Assembly: GCF_003044065.1 (NCBI RefSeq) | Contig: NZ_PZJJ01000010.1 | Location: 1 to 64,000 of the forward strand | DNA length: 64,000 bases | From: Alkalicoccus saliphilus | GTDB lineage: Bacteria > Bacillota > Bacilli > Bacillales > Salisediminibacteriaceae | Reading direction: 5' to 3' | Shown: positions 27,864-36,223 of the stretch, piece by piece | Layout: each line of letters starts with the position of its first letter | How positions within the stretch are numbered: the stretch's first letter is position 1 | Notes under the pieces: generated by a model | What the model saw: the letters and a program-made list of their open reading frames with translations, nothing else | Told to the model about the DNA's origin: nothing | The model's database searches: none | Made by a program: the position numbers and the translations under genes

Positions 27864-27972
27864 CATTCGTTATTAAAATGCCAGAACGGGTATAAATCAT
27901 ATTTTTAATTGACTATTTTATACCGTGAAGGATGACTCAAGGAGTAACCTACTCCTTATTAAATGGACTTTT

Positions 27973-28173
27973 TCAACCGCCATCTATACAAGTGACAGAG
28001 GAGCTGCCAATCAAATCATTTAATTCTATAAGAAGAGAAGGCAGATCATCAGGTTCAATCAATATTTCTAATGGCTTATCACTTAAGGGGATAAGGTTTC
28101 TTTTGAAAATAAGTCGTGTCTCTTCCCAAACTTCAACAATGGCCCTTGGTGACATGTTTCCCTGGATGACCAT
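27973..28173 (-). CDS. Small DUF1858-like protein
   Basis: A 66-residue protein (NMSPRAIVEVWEETRLIFKRNLIPLSDKPLEILI...). It resembles the DUF1858 helical domain, in which an ExxPET..F...GI segment precedes a CxxC-containing loop. Here the cysteines are missing from the usual place (IPLSDKPLE), and a single Cys sits near the C-terminus (SSSVTCIDGG). GGGAGG lies 10 nt before the ATG, and a terminator follows. It is probably a real gene; function is unknown, perhaps redox- or metal-related given its neighbours. Confidence 0.6.
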   Translation of the reverse strand: MVIQGNMSPRAIVEVWEETRLIFKRNLIPLSDKPLEILIEPDDLPSLLIELNDLIGSSSVTCIDGG

Positions 28174-28304
28174 ATCCAGAAAACCTCCCTTTTTATTATA
28201 AAAATACGATAGCTCTTAAGCAAAGAATTTACCTTGTACATATTCGGTGTTGACATTCTCTTGGTATTTTCCCGTTTGTATCGTTTTTATCTAAGGATGC
28301 GATA

Positions 28305-28970
28305 TTACCAAGTAGGCAAAGGATTCAGCGTTGAATATTCGTAATGAGGCGGCTGGTGAAGACCTTCCACCGGCTGAGCACTTCGATTAATCCAAGCCGT
28401 GGTAAACCCAAAAGCTTTAGCTCCGCTGATATCCCAGCCATTGCTGGACAAGAAGACAATGTCGCTCCTGGGCTCTTCTATTGTATCTAAAATAAGGTGG
28501 TAGGCTGCGGGTGTTGGCTTATATTGTTTCACCGTATCAACACTCAGAATATGATCTATATAATTGGTGATCTGTGCCTTTTTCAGTAACGGATGCAGCA
28601 TCAGAGGGTCACCGTTACTAAAGATAATTAAAGTATGACCCTTTTCTTTCAAATGGCTCAGGACCTCCAGACTTTCGGGAAATAGTGAAAGCGACTGATA
28701 AGCCTCCAATAGCCGGTCTTCTTCTTTAAGCGATAAGGGACGACCATGTAAATCCGCCGCAAAGCGTAGGGCATCTCTTGTCACCTCAGAAAAAGGAGCG
28801 TATTTACCCATGGCTTGTCGTAAAAATGTGTATTGAATCTGCTTTTGCCGCCATGTTTCGCTGATAGATTCTCCTTTTCCTGGAAAATACGTTTCACATG
28901 CTTTTCCAATAGAATGAACATCAAATAGCGTGCCATACACATCAAAAACAAATGTTTTGTTCGTAGTCAT
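28305..28970 (-). CDS. Haloacid dehalogenase, type II
   Basis: A 221-residue HAD-superfamily enzyme of the L-2-haloacid dehalogenase group, which replaces the halogen of 2-haloalkanoates by hydroxyl through an aspartyl-ester intermediate. Motif 1 FDVYGTLFDVHS carries the nucleophile Asp, motif 2 is IIFSNGDP, and LSSNGWDISGAKAFGF is the diagnostic type II signature. GAAGGAGG lies upstream of the ATG. A haloalkane dehalogenase-like hydrolase lies 3.5 kb away, so a linked dehalogenation role is conceivable but not shown. Confidence 0.88.
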   Translation of the reverse strand: MTTNKTFVFDVYGTLFDVHSIGKACETYFPGKGESISETWRQKQIQYTFLRQAMGKYAPFSEVTRDALRFAADLHGRPLSLKEEDRLLEAYQSLSLFPESLEVLSHLKEKGHTLIIFSNGDPLMLHPLLKKAQITNYIDHILSVDTVKQYKPTPAAYHLILDTIEEPRSDIVFLSSNGWDISGAKAFGFTTAWINRSAQPVEGLHQPPHYEYSTLNPLPTW

Positions 28971-29160
28971 TGACTTCCTCCTTCATAAATATCGCCGGTA
29001 TCCTCTTTTAAACTTTATTATTAACTTCGTGTGTGTTCGTTTTGAAACGCTTCCTTACAAGCTCCGTATGATCATTATTCGTTTAAAACGAAGTATAGAA
29101 TTTTAAGGGTAGTCGTGCTATATATTCATTTGGCTATATAAAGTCATAGGAGCCTTCTTT

Positions 29161-29418
29161 TTATTTGGAATCCATTTCTTCGATCATCATTTTTTTTCGG
29201 CGGTATTCCCGTTCTGTAATTTCTCCATTGGCATACCTTTCGTCAAGGATTTGCTTACCGGAACCGGTTATGTTGGTCGTATCCTGTTTATTGCTTCTTT
29301 GCGTTTTCTTACCAACCTTTGTTACTACATAAATTGTTAAAATGATTACTCCGACCACAAATACAATCCAAAGAATCATTCCAAGCATCATAGAACCATT
29401 CATCATACCACTCATCGC
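29161..29418 (-). CDS. SHOCT-domain small membrane protein
   Basis: About 85 residues: a Met-rich N-terminus (MSGMMNGSMMLG), one transmembrane helix (MILWIVFVVGVIILTIYVVT), a basic linker, and a C-terminal SHOCT motif (ILDERYANGEITEREYRRKKMM). AAGGA lies 8 nt before the ATG at 29418. A longer start overlapping egtD is possible. It follows egtD closely on the same strand and may be the last gene of that operon. SHOCT domains are thought to mediate oligomerisation; the exact role is unknown. Confidence 0.75.
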   Translation of the reverse strand, partial: AMSGMMNGSMMLGMILWIVFVVGVIILTIYVVTKVGKKTQRSNKQDTTNITGSGKQILDERYANGEITEREYRRKKMMIEEMDSK

Positions 29419-29450
29419 ATGCATCCTTCTTTCACCCATCAGACTTTTTA

Positions 29451-30410
29451 TTATTGAACGGCGTACAGCATACAAAACTGGTTGTTCTCATCCTCGCAAA
29501 TCATGTCGGTTGTGAGTCCTGCTTTTTTTAGTAAGTTAACACCCTGATCCACGGAAAATTTATAAGAATTTTCGGTATGAATCGTTTCGTTCTTTCTAAA
29601 CGTAAAGGTATCATTATCGAGGGAGACCTGCTGAACCGTGTTACTTACTAAGTGCATTTCGATTCTTCCTGCTTCTTCATTATAGAAGGCTACGTGTTCA
29701 AACTTGGAAAGATCGAAATTCATAGCCAATTCCTTGTTCATCCTTCTTAGTACATTCTTATTGAAAGATTCCGTGATCCCTTCGGAATCGTTGTAAGCAG
29801 CTTCCAATACCTGCTTGTCTTTCTTCAAATCTATTCCTAATAAAAACCCATCCCCTTCCCTCATATGAGAAGCTGCTTTTTGAAGAAAATCCTCTTGTTC
29901 CTTTAGAGAAAAATTCCCTAAAGTAGAACCGAAAAAAGTGAAGACACGCTTGGCGTTCTGAAAGTGATCAAGAAAAGACATGGAAACCCCGTAGTCTGCT
30001 CGTACGCCTTTGATGGAAAGATCAGGAAAAGAGATTCTCATTTCTTTTAGTGTCTGCTCCAGGGCTGCCGTAGAAATATCGACTGGTACATAAGCCGTGA
30101 TGTTTGATAAAGCACCGAAAAGCAGCTGGACTTTTTCTTCATTTCCACAGCCGAAATCAATAATCGTGCAGTGCTCCCCCATTTTTAATGCTAAATCTTG
30201 ACGATGTCGGCTCAGGATTTGTTTTTCTGCTGTTGTAAGGTAATACTCGGGTAGTTTCGTAATCTCATTAAATAGGTGGCTTCCCTTTTTATCATAGAAT
30301 AACTTTGGCGGCAGAACCTTTTGCGTCTGAGATAGACCAAAACTCACTTCCTCTTTCATCGATGTAAGGGACGGATGAAAGTCGATGATTTCATACGTTG
30401 CTTGTCTCAT
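29451..30410 (-). CDS. egtD: L-histidine N(alpha)-methyltransferase EgtD
   Basis: A 319-residue SAM-dependent enzyme trimethylating the alpha-amino group of histidine to hercynine, the first step of ergothioneine synthesis. Family features are visible: KLFYDKKGSHLFNEITKLPEYYLTTAE at the N-terminus, SAM loop IIDFGCGNEEK, and FTFFGSTLGNFSL. It overlaps egtB by the ATGA junction, so the two are translationally coupled. GGAGG lies 6 nt before the ATG. Length matches known EgtD (about 320). Confidence 0.93.
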   Translation of the reverse strand: MRQATYEIIDFHPSLTSMKEEVSFGLSQTQKVLPPKLFYDKKGSHLFNEITKLPEYYLTTAEKQILSRHRQDLALKMGEHCTIIDFGCGNEEKVQLLFGALSNITAYVPVDISTAALEQTLKEMRISFPDLSIKGVRADYGVSMSFLDHFQNAKRVFTFFGSTLGNFSLKEQEDFLQKAASHMREGDGFLLGIDLKKDKQVLEAAYNDSEGITESFNKNVLRRMNKELAMNFDLSKFEHVAFYNEEAGRIEMHLVSNTVQQVSLDNDTFTFRKNETIHTENSYKFSVDQGVNLLKKAGLTTDMICEDENNQFCMLYAVQ

Positions 30411-31648
30411 ATTTGACCTCCATTTTTAGCCAGACGAAAGCCTGTGCACTGCCAGCGTTTATCTGCCGGGAAAAAATTCCGATACGTAGGTCGTATATGC
30501 CCCGAAGGTGTATAAGCCGAACCTCCCCGCAGAACCATCTGGTTACTCATGAATTTCATGTTATATTCCCCGAGTGCGCCATCGGGACGGGCACTTTGAG
30601 GATAGGAAGTATAAGGGCTTGCTGTCCATTCCCAAACATGTCCTGTCGCAAGAGGTAGATTCGTTACTTTACCTTCCAGTGTTTCTTCAAGCGTTGTCCC
30701 TTCCTTCATGTCTTTCCCAAGTGCAATTTCCCACTCTGCTTCCGATGGCAGTCTCGCGGAAGCCCACCTGGCGTATGCATCTGCTTCATAAAAGCTTACA
30801 TGCTGTACTGGTCTGTTCATAGGTATCCTTTTTCTTCCCCCTAACGTATAAAGGGTACCTTCTACCTCATTCCAGTAAAGGGGGGCTTCCCATTGTTGTT
30901 CCTGGACGATCTTCCATCCATCGGAAAGCCAGTATTCCGGCTTTTTATACCCGCCATCTTCAATAAATGTTAAGAATTCTTTGTTTGTGACAGGTCTATT
31001 GGCTAGTTGAAAGTCGTAGAGATACTGGTAGTGACTGGGCCGTTCATTATCAAAGGAAAAATGATGGTTGTTCGTTCCAATCGATACCAATCCTTCCCCA
31101 TAAGTGAGCCACTGAAACTTTTCAATTGGCCCCTTCCCATGCTCTATTGCTTCTTTTTTAAAAATCGGTTCCTGAGGATTAATGGATAAATTGTATTTAA
31201 TATCGGTGAGAAGCAGCTCCTGATGCTGCTGTTCATGCTGGATACCCAGCTCCATTAAATGCTGCAGTTCATCTGTTATTACTGCACTTTCCAGAAGATC
31301 TTTCATTCTTTCGTTTATTATTGCGCGGTAGTTATAGATGTCGTCTACGGTCGGCCGGGAAATTAATCCTCTCTGATCACGTGGAAACGGTTTACTTAAC
31401 GTTTCGTAGTAGGAATTAAATAGTTTCCTGGCATCTTTTAAGTAAAATTCATAATTTGCAATCCATTTCGATAAAATAAACTCTTCGAAAAACCATGTCG
31501 TATGCGCAAGATGCCACTTTGCAGGACTCACCTCTTCTACTGCCTGCAACACGTAGTCCTCCCGTTCGAGCGGAGCTGTGATTTTTTCAGAAAGTTCCCT
31601 CATCACTGCAAATCTTTCCTGAAGATCCCCGGAAGCTAAAAGTTTCAT
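30407..31648 (-). CDS. egtB: Hercynine oxygenase (sulfoxide synthase) EgtB
   Basis: A 413-residue non-haem iron enzyme joining hercynine to a cysteine-type thiol with oxygen to give the sulfoxide intermediate of ergothioneine. An N-terminal DinB-like domain carries the iron ligands (WHLAHTTWFFEEF; HEQQHQE, the HxxxHxE motif near residue 138). A C-terminal FGE-sulfatase domain carries RPVTNKEFLTF and LRGGSAYTP. It sits between an alpha/beta hydrolase gene and egtD with 4-bp overlaps on both sides, a tight operon. The thiol donor cannot be told from sequence. No egtC or classical egtE is present in the window. Confidence 0.93.
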   Translation of the reverse strand: MKLLASGDLQERFAVMRELSEKITAPLEREDYVLQAVEEVSPAKWHLAHTTWFFEEFILSKWIANYEFYLKDARKLFNSYYETLSKPFPRDQRGLISRPTVDDIYNYRAIINERMKDLLESAVITDELQHLMELGIQHEQQHQELLLTDIKYNLSINPQEPIFKKEAIEHGKGPIEKFQWLTYGEGLVSIGTNNHHFSFDNERPSHYQYLYDFQLANRPVTNKEFLTFIEDGGYKKPEYWLSDGWKIVQEQQWEAPLYWNEVEGTLYTLGGRKRIPMNRPVQHVSFYEADAYARWASARLPSEAEWEIALGKDMKEGTTLEETLEGKVTNLPLATGHVWEWTASPYTSYPQSARPDGALGEYNMKFMSNQMVLRGGSAYTPSGHIRPTYRNFFPADKRWQCTGFRLAKNGGQI

Positions 31649-32511
31649 ATTTCCTCCTTTATAAACTTTTTAATTTCTGCTGCAAACTCTTCCGGCGCCT
31701 CCTGAGGTAACCAGTGAGAAGCGTGATCTATTCTTACGAGTTGTCCCTTCGGCAGATCTTTTTCCAGCTCTTCTCCCGTTTCTACAGGCTGCCAAGGATC
31801 TTTGGTTCCCCATAATAGAAGAACATCATGCTGAATATTCGGAAGTTTATGCGTAAAAGAAGTAGTTTCATTTGTATTCAATGCAGAAGCATTTCGAACG
31901 AGACTCACTTTGCCTTCTTCATGTAAGTAAGGCTCCATAATCCCCTTTAAAAAGGTGCTCGTCAGCTGCTCCTGATGCGAAAACATGTCTTTATATCCGT
32001 TTGAAAGAAAGTCTTCTATTTCCTGAGAAGTTTTATTTTTACCCGATGGATGCCCCATCATCAGCATGTCTTCAATCGGCCAGGAGTCGTAAGCCACGGT
32101 ATTGGAGAGAACGAGTTTATTTATTCGTTCCTGCTCATTGAGTGCAAGGAGTAACCCGACTCCGCCTCCGATGTCATGAGCAACAAGATGTATCTGCTCC
32201 AATTCAAGTTTTTCCATCAATCTCACGACCAATTTTGCCTGGACATGCAGGGAGCGGTCGAAGCGGTCACGCTGATCGGAAAAGCCGTAGCCAAGCAGAT
32301 CCGGTGAAATCACCCGGTATTCTTTCTCTAACTCTGGAATAACCGCTTGATATAAATAGGACCATGTAGGAATTCCGTGCAGCAGCATGATAACAGGACC
32401 CGATCCCACATCTGTATAATTCACTTTTACCGGTTCATCTACAATTCCATCCAATGTTACTGATTGCTGGCGCTGCTTGAATTCTTCCGCTGTCATTGTC
32501 TTATTAGTCAT
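31645..32511 (-). CDS. Alpha/beta hydrolase, haloalkane dehalogenase-like
   Basis: A 288-residue alpha/beta hydrolase with an aspartate nucleophile in LVAHDIGGGVGLL (residue about 100), oxyanion region MLLHGIPTWSYLYQ, and catalytic histidine in IDHASHWLPQEAPE. The Asp nucleophile and HGxPTWSY pattern resemble haloalkane dehalogenases and epoxide hydrolases. It overlaps egtB by 4 bp and is the first gene of the ergothioneine operon. It may therefore act on a related metabolite, but this is inference. AGGAGG precedes the ATG. Confidence 0.82.
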   Translation of the reverse strand: MTNKTMTAEEFKQRQQSVTLDGIVDEPVKVNYTDVGSGPVIMLLHGIPTWSYLYQAVIPELEKEYRVISPDLLGYGFSDQRDRFDRSLHVQAKLVVRLMEKLELEQIHLVAHDIGGGVGLLLALNEQERINKLVLSNTVAYDSWPIEDMLMMGHPSGKNKTSQEIEDFLSNGYKDMFSHQEQLTSTFLKGIMEPYLHEEGKVSLVRNASALNTNETTSFTHKLPNIQHDVLLLWGTKDPWQPVETGEELEKDLPKGQLVRIDHASHWLPQEAPEEFAAEIKKFIKEEI

Positions 32512-32558
32512 TTTGTTTCCTCCTCTTAAGATAATCTTCTTTATTTCTACCGTTATAG

Positions 32559-32602
32559 AAAAAGGAGAAGCAGTTACTCAAGAGAGCGCTTCCCCTTTTT
32601 TA
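32559..32602 (-). terminator. Terminator between the hydrolase and cysteine-hydrolase units
   Basis: AAAGG.GAAGC and GCTTC.CCTTT arms form a hairpin followed by T residues on both strands. On the minus strand it would end the transcript from 33409. Confidence 0.65.
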
Positions 32603-32681
32603 ATGATTAAAGCTTATGGAACATTAACCCATTAGGAAAATACCGTAATTCTTCCTGCCATAATGCAGGTAGCTACCCTTC

Positions 32682-32716
32682 TAAAGAACACATAAATGAA
32701 CTCGTGTTCTTTTAGG
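32682..32716. repeat. Inverted repeat after the isochorismatase-like gene
   Basis: AAAGAACAC and GTGTTCTTT flank a 12-nt loop, 22 bp beyond the stop codon of the gene at 32738. Likely an mRNA 3-prime stabilising hairpin. Confidence 0.55.
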
Positions 32717-32737
32717 AATTGTTAACTATTTATGCGT

Positions 32738-33409
32738 TTAGGAAGAAGCAATTTTTTCTATCGCTTCTTCTGTAGTCCACATAGCATTCGCAATCATTCG
32801 AAAATTAATCATTGCCGCTGCATACGCATCCATGTCCGGCAGTTTGGCTGCTGCCGTAGCATCGGTGACTACAGCTACTTCAAAGCCCTGCTCTAAAAAT
32901 TCTCTCATATGTGATTCCAGACAGAGATTTGCTGACATACCTGCAAGAATGACCCGCTGAATGCCGTGTTTTCTAAGCTGTAATATTAAATCGTTGTTCT
33001 CTGGTCCGTAAATCTTATGAGGACTTGCGATCACCGTTTCTCCATCTTCTATATAAGGTTTCAGCACATTTAAAAAATCTGCACCCGATTCCCGAAACTC
33101 CTCCATTGTCAGAGGACCTTTCCGGTCGTACATTCCGCCGCTGTGCATCATTTCTTCCAACGGTGCAGCAAATTTCCAATCGTGATCATAAGGATAATAA
33201 TAATGGGGGGAAATAAAGCACTTCATTTTTTGCGCTTTTGCAGCTTTTAACAGTTTCTCCAAATTTTCAATCGTATTATTTTCTTTCACACTTTCTTCTA
33301 CAAGCTTCCAGGCAACCCCGTCTTCCCGTAAGAAGTCATTTTGTGGATCTGTAAGCACCACAGCGGTGTTTGAAAGGTTGACATCCATTTTGCCTTCTGG
33401 TAGAGCCAT
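32738..33409 (-). CDS. Isochorismatase-like cysteine hydrolase
   Basis: A 223-residue member of the isochorismatase/nicotinamidase superfamily. The catalytic triad is visible: Asp in TAVVLTDPQNDFL near residue 17, a central Lys region (PHKIYGPENNDL), and Cys in AGMSANLCLESHMREF near 155. Such enzymes cleave amide or vinyl-ether bonds of small metabolites. A TGTAAG-N4-CTTACA box lies 58 bp upstream, as for three other units, so it likely belongs to the same Crp/Fnr-type regulon. It follows the selenoprotein gene at 33520 but has its own leader. Confidence 0.82.
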   Translation of the reverse strand: MALPEGKMDVNLSNTAVVLTDPQNDFLREDGVAWKLVEESVKENNTIENLEKLLKAAKAQKMKCFISPHYYYPYDHDWKFAAPLEEMMHSGGMYDRKGPLTMEEFRESGADFLNVLKPYIEDGETVIASPHKIYGPENNDLILQLRKHGIQRVILAGMSANLCLESHMREFLEQGFEVAVVTDATAAAKLPDMDAYAAAMINFRMIANAMWTTEEAIEKIASS

Positions 33410-33466
33410 GATAAAACCTCCTTTTTCTATTATCTTTCACTTTACCCTTTTTATTCCTTATATAAC

Positions 33467-33482
33467 TGTAAGTCAGCTTACA
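33467..33482 (-). promoter_or_regulatory. TGTAAG-N4-CTTACA box 1 (Crp/Fnr-like)
   Basis: Perfect arms TGTAAG/CTTACA around TCAG, 58 bp before the isochorismatase-like gene. The -10 at the expected position (GTAAAG) is weak here. Confidence 0.65.
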
Positions 33483-33519
33483 TTCCCATGATTGCGGTAT
33501 TATTATCTTTTCCAAAGAA

Positions 33520-34266
33520 TCAATCCCGTTTCCACCGATATGGTAACGAATAGATCTTTTCCTGGCTGGACGTTTCTGCCGCATGTAACATCTCCAGTAC
33601 TATTTTTTGCTGTAAATCCTTTCTGCCCGGTTCACCGAAAGTACTCCCCAGCGGAAATTTAATATGCAGCGCTCTTGGGGCATGGACAAGGGTGGTCAGA
33701 TCCGGGAAATGTGTCATGGAGACCGTGACGATTCCAGACTTTTCTACTTCTTTTTGTATCAATCCGACCGATTGATGACAGATATATCAGCCGGGGGAAA
33801 GTAATAATACATCTACTTCCTCTTCTTTCAGCTGCTTTAAAATAATCGGAACACTTTCTTTTAATAATTTTCTCGTGCGGGGGATATATCCCATCATGCC
33901 GATAAACGTAGGCGCCAGTGTCCCAATTGCGCCTTTTCTTGAAAGCTCCTGCAGTGCTTCAATAGGAAATACGGTATTTACATCTTCTTGCGCATTTTTC
34001 GTATTATAGTGAGTATGAGAAACAGTCAAATCGGCATGTTGGGACGAAGAAGGGATGAATCGTACGCTCCAGTCGCCTGCTTTCACGTTGAATTTTTTTT
34101 CTTCTTTTAAATGTATGCCTGCGGTAGTTAAAAAGGCTACTTTCCATTCAGAACGGGGTTTTTGAATGGCAGCCAGCGGAGAAACGATTTCTGTTCCGTG
34201 TTTTTCGATGGCTTTTTTAGCAAAATATTGCGAAAGTCGATCTTTGATTTTAGTAATCATTTTCAT
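33520..34266 (-). CDS. GrdB/PrdB-like reductase selenoprotein (Sec160)
   Basis: A 248-residue protein of the glycine/betaine/proline reductase component B-like family, provided the UGA at 33787-33789 is read as selenocysteine. Upstream half: WKVAFLTTAGIHLKEEKKF, SHTHYNT, PTFIGMMGYI and LLLSPG. Downstream half: YICHQSVGLIQKEVEKSGIVTVSMTHFPDLTT. The junction gives SPG-U-YICHQ, the UxxC redox motif of the family, where homologues have U or C. A perfect 7-bp hairpin with a GGUCG loop follows the UGA. The start may be 34260 (better-spaced GGGAG). It lies 26 bp downstream of a PLP-enzyme gene in a four-gene operon. Substrate is unknown. Confidence 0.88.
33758..33776 (-). promoter_or_regulatory. SECIS-like hairpin of the GrdB-like gene
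   Basis: On the mRNA, AUCAAUC-GGUCG-GAUUGAU: a perfect 7-bp stem whose loop starts 18 nt after the UGA. The GGUC in the loop recalls the SelB-binding loop of E. coli fdhF. Confidence 0.8.
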
Positions 34267-34292
34267 TCTCTCCCTTTAGTTATTTGATGTAT

Positions 34293-35117
34293 TTAACCAA
34301 ATATATACGGATTGGTAATCCAAAGAACCGTAGGCAGACTTTTTGGCAATTCGTGCATCCATTGATGAACAGCTCTTCCTGTATGGATCGGATCGAGTCT
34401 GATAGATGTTGCTTGATAAAAAGAGTTTATTGTCTTTTCTACTTCCTCCCCTGATCCAGCGGGATGCAGAATTTCCACGTTACTTGTTTTTTTCCACTTC
34501 CACTCCATACGATGCTTTCCCAGCGGATCTCCTGTATAGACGGCAGTAAATTGATGTTCTCCAGAGACAGTATTCGCCCCCTCGACCAGACCTTGCAGCA
34601 TTTCCCCTGAAGCCACTGGTAAAAGGTGATGAACCAGCCCGGACGTTTTCCTGCTGATCTGACGTTCACACTCATGGAAGGCTTCTATGAAAGGATTCGG
34701 GTCCTCATTCGTGGATCCGCCTATTCCAAGAAAATAGGTGGTTAAGTCGTTTCGCCTCCGGTATTTCTCCCGTTTTATAAGCTGAAACAAAAAAGCATCT
34801 GTTTTAACAAAAATTCCTTCTTTATTCATATAGTGACGCCTGTTCTTCTCTTGATACTTCGTCACAGGGGCCCTTCGCTCCAGAAATATCCATTCTTTTA
34901 TATGGGGATAACTACTCTGCATTTTCGAAAGAACCAGAAAGGTATGAGAACCTGGATCAGAAAGCGCAACGATTCTTTCAGCATCGGGTCTTCTATCGAG
35001 AAAAGCTCGAAACCTCCGTACTTTATTACCTCCTGCTGGTTTTTGAAGATCTTCTCGCATAGCATAAATGGTGGAGTGCGTCCCCAAATCAAGAGAGACT
35101 AACGGACTGCTCTTCAT
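34293..35117 (-). CDS. PLP-dependent enzyme, ACC deaminase/D-cysteine desulfhydrase-like
   Basis: A 274-residue fold-type II PLP enzyme. YAMREDLQKPAGGNKVRRF near residue 18 contains the PLP lysine in the family motif GGNKVRK. SDPGSHTFLVL matches the substrate-binding SNH loop, and GIGGSTNEDP and ASGEMLQGL match phosphate-binding loops. It is shorter than typical members (about 330). It overlaps the upstream flavin monooxygenase gene by 4 bp. The family removes amine and thiol (or opens cyclopropane) from D-cysteine, ACC and related compounds. A C-S or C-Se lyase role would suit the context but is inference. Confidence 0.75.
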   Translation of the reverse strand: MKSSPLVSLDLGTHSTIYAMREDLQKPAGGNKVRRFRAFLDRRPDAERIVALSDPGSHTFLVLSKMQSSYPHIKEWIFLERRAPVTKYQEKNRRHYMNKEGIFVKTDAFLFQLIKREKYRRRNDLTTYFLGIGGSTNEDPNPFIEAFHECERQISRKTSGLVHHLLPVASGEMLQGLVEGANTVSGEHQFTAVYTGDPLGKHRMEWKWKKTSNVEILHPAGSGEEVEKTINSFYQATSIRLDPIHTGRAVHQWMHELPKSLPTVLWITNPYIFG

Positions 35118-36223
35118 AATACTTTTCCCAGTCTGTGGGTGACGTGGCGTGCCCCCATTAGAAATCGCTGGGCAGGTCCGTAGGAAGGTTCCACAATTCC
35201 GCCTACAAAATAGAGGCCCGGAAGACTCGATTCAAAGTTGTAATTAATCGCAGGTATACCGTCGTTTGTATCGACATTTTTCCTGATTTCTTCTCCTAAA
35301 AAAGAAAGGTTCTCCAGATCATAACGATACCCTGTGGCTGCGAGTATCAAATCAAACTTTGTCTGCAGGGTCCGGGAGTATGCCTGTGTTGATTCGCTCG
35401 AAAGATCTAATGCTTCTGCTTCACTGCATAAAAGGGTTACGTTGTCTTTAGAAAGCACCTTCATCATATCCGGCGTAATGGTTGTTTCAACAAACTTTCT
35501 GCCCAGACTTTTTTTGAACACTTTAGGTAAGAAATAAAAATAAGGAGATAACAATAAAGCAGCTTTAAAAAGCGGTTTCGGTAAATTGATTGGCTCCGAG
35601 TAGAAAATAGGAGATTTCCTCATCACCCATGTTACCCGGTTTGTTTTTGAAAAATGTTCGGCTGCTTCGGCTGCTGATTGGCCGCCTCCAATGAGCAGTA
35701 TATCTTTGGCTTCCACTGATAAGTGGTCTCCAACATCCCAACTGTGAATAACAGGTACATTATTTTTTAAATTGTCCGGTACTACTTTATGATTTTCAAT
35801 ACCTGTTGCCACGATGACGGAATGGCTCTCTAACAATTCACCCGACTCTGTCCGGCAGACGAACGAACGAGTGGTTTTTTGCACATCGACCACTTTTTCT
35901 TTCTTAATTGGAAAGGGGAGTTTTTCCAGCACATCCCGCAGGTAATCTCTATACAATTCAGAGGGCAGACGATCTTTTAAAATTTTCTTTGCCTGCTTTG
36001 GTTCATGCCTGTAAATAAATTTTGTTAAATCAAATGCTTTGTCTTTAGAATATATCTCGCTGCTGTGCCTGTCTGAGCGTATAGCCATCTTCGGCATCGT
36101 ATGTTTCATCCATAAATCGAAAGGCTGGCCGATTATTTCAAATGAAATATCTTTTCGCCACAATTCATAGGCGAGACTTATTCCGTAAGGGCCTGCTCCG
36201 ATAATAATCACTTTTTTCTTCAA
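35114..36223 (-). CDS. FAD/NAD(P)-dependent monooxygenase-like oxidoreductase
   Basis: A 369-residue two-dinucleotide-binding flavoprotein. The FAD loop VIIIGAGPYGISLAYEL is at the N-terminus, VIVATGIEN near 140, the NAD(P) loop DILLIGGGQSAAEAAEHF near 173, and a C-terminal GYRYDLENLSF...GLYFVGGI. It resembles lysine/ornithine N-monooxygenases and CzcO-type flavoproteins. The start is TTG at 36223 with GGGAGG 9 nt upstream, inside the end of the upstream gene (59-bp overlap), so translation is coupled. Substrate is unknown; it is operonic with a PLP enzyme and a selenoprotein. Confidence 0.82.
   Translation of the reverse strand: MKKKVIIIGAGPYGISLAYELWRKDISFEIIGQPFDLWMKHTMPKMAIRSDRHSSEIYSKDKAFDLTKFIYRHEPKQAKKILKDRLPSELYRDYLRDVLEKLPFPIKKEKVVDVQKTTRSFVCRTESGELLESHSVIVATGIENHKVVPDNLKNNVPVIHSWDVGDHLSVEAKDILLIGGGQSAAEAAEHFSKTNRVTWVMRKSPIFYSEPINLPKPLFKAALLLSPYFYFLPKVFKKSLGRKFVETTITPDMMKVLSKDNVTLLCSEAEALDLSSESTQAYSRTLQTKFDLILAATGYRYDLENLSFLGEEIRKNVDTNDGIPAINYNFESSLPGLYFVGGIVEPSYGPAQRFLMGARHVTHRLGKVL

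Larger units (their letters stand above)
27461..27972. other. Intergenic region with two hairpins and a dif-like site
   Basis: 510 bp without genes. It holds the PLD-gene hairpin, a minus-strand terminator and the first dif-like site, listed separately. The break in gene content here marks the left border of the redox/selenium region. Confidence 0.6.
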
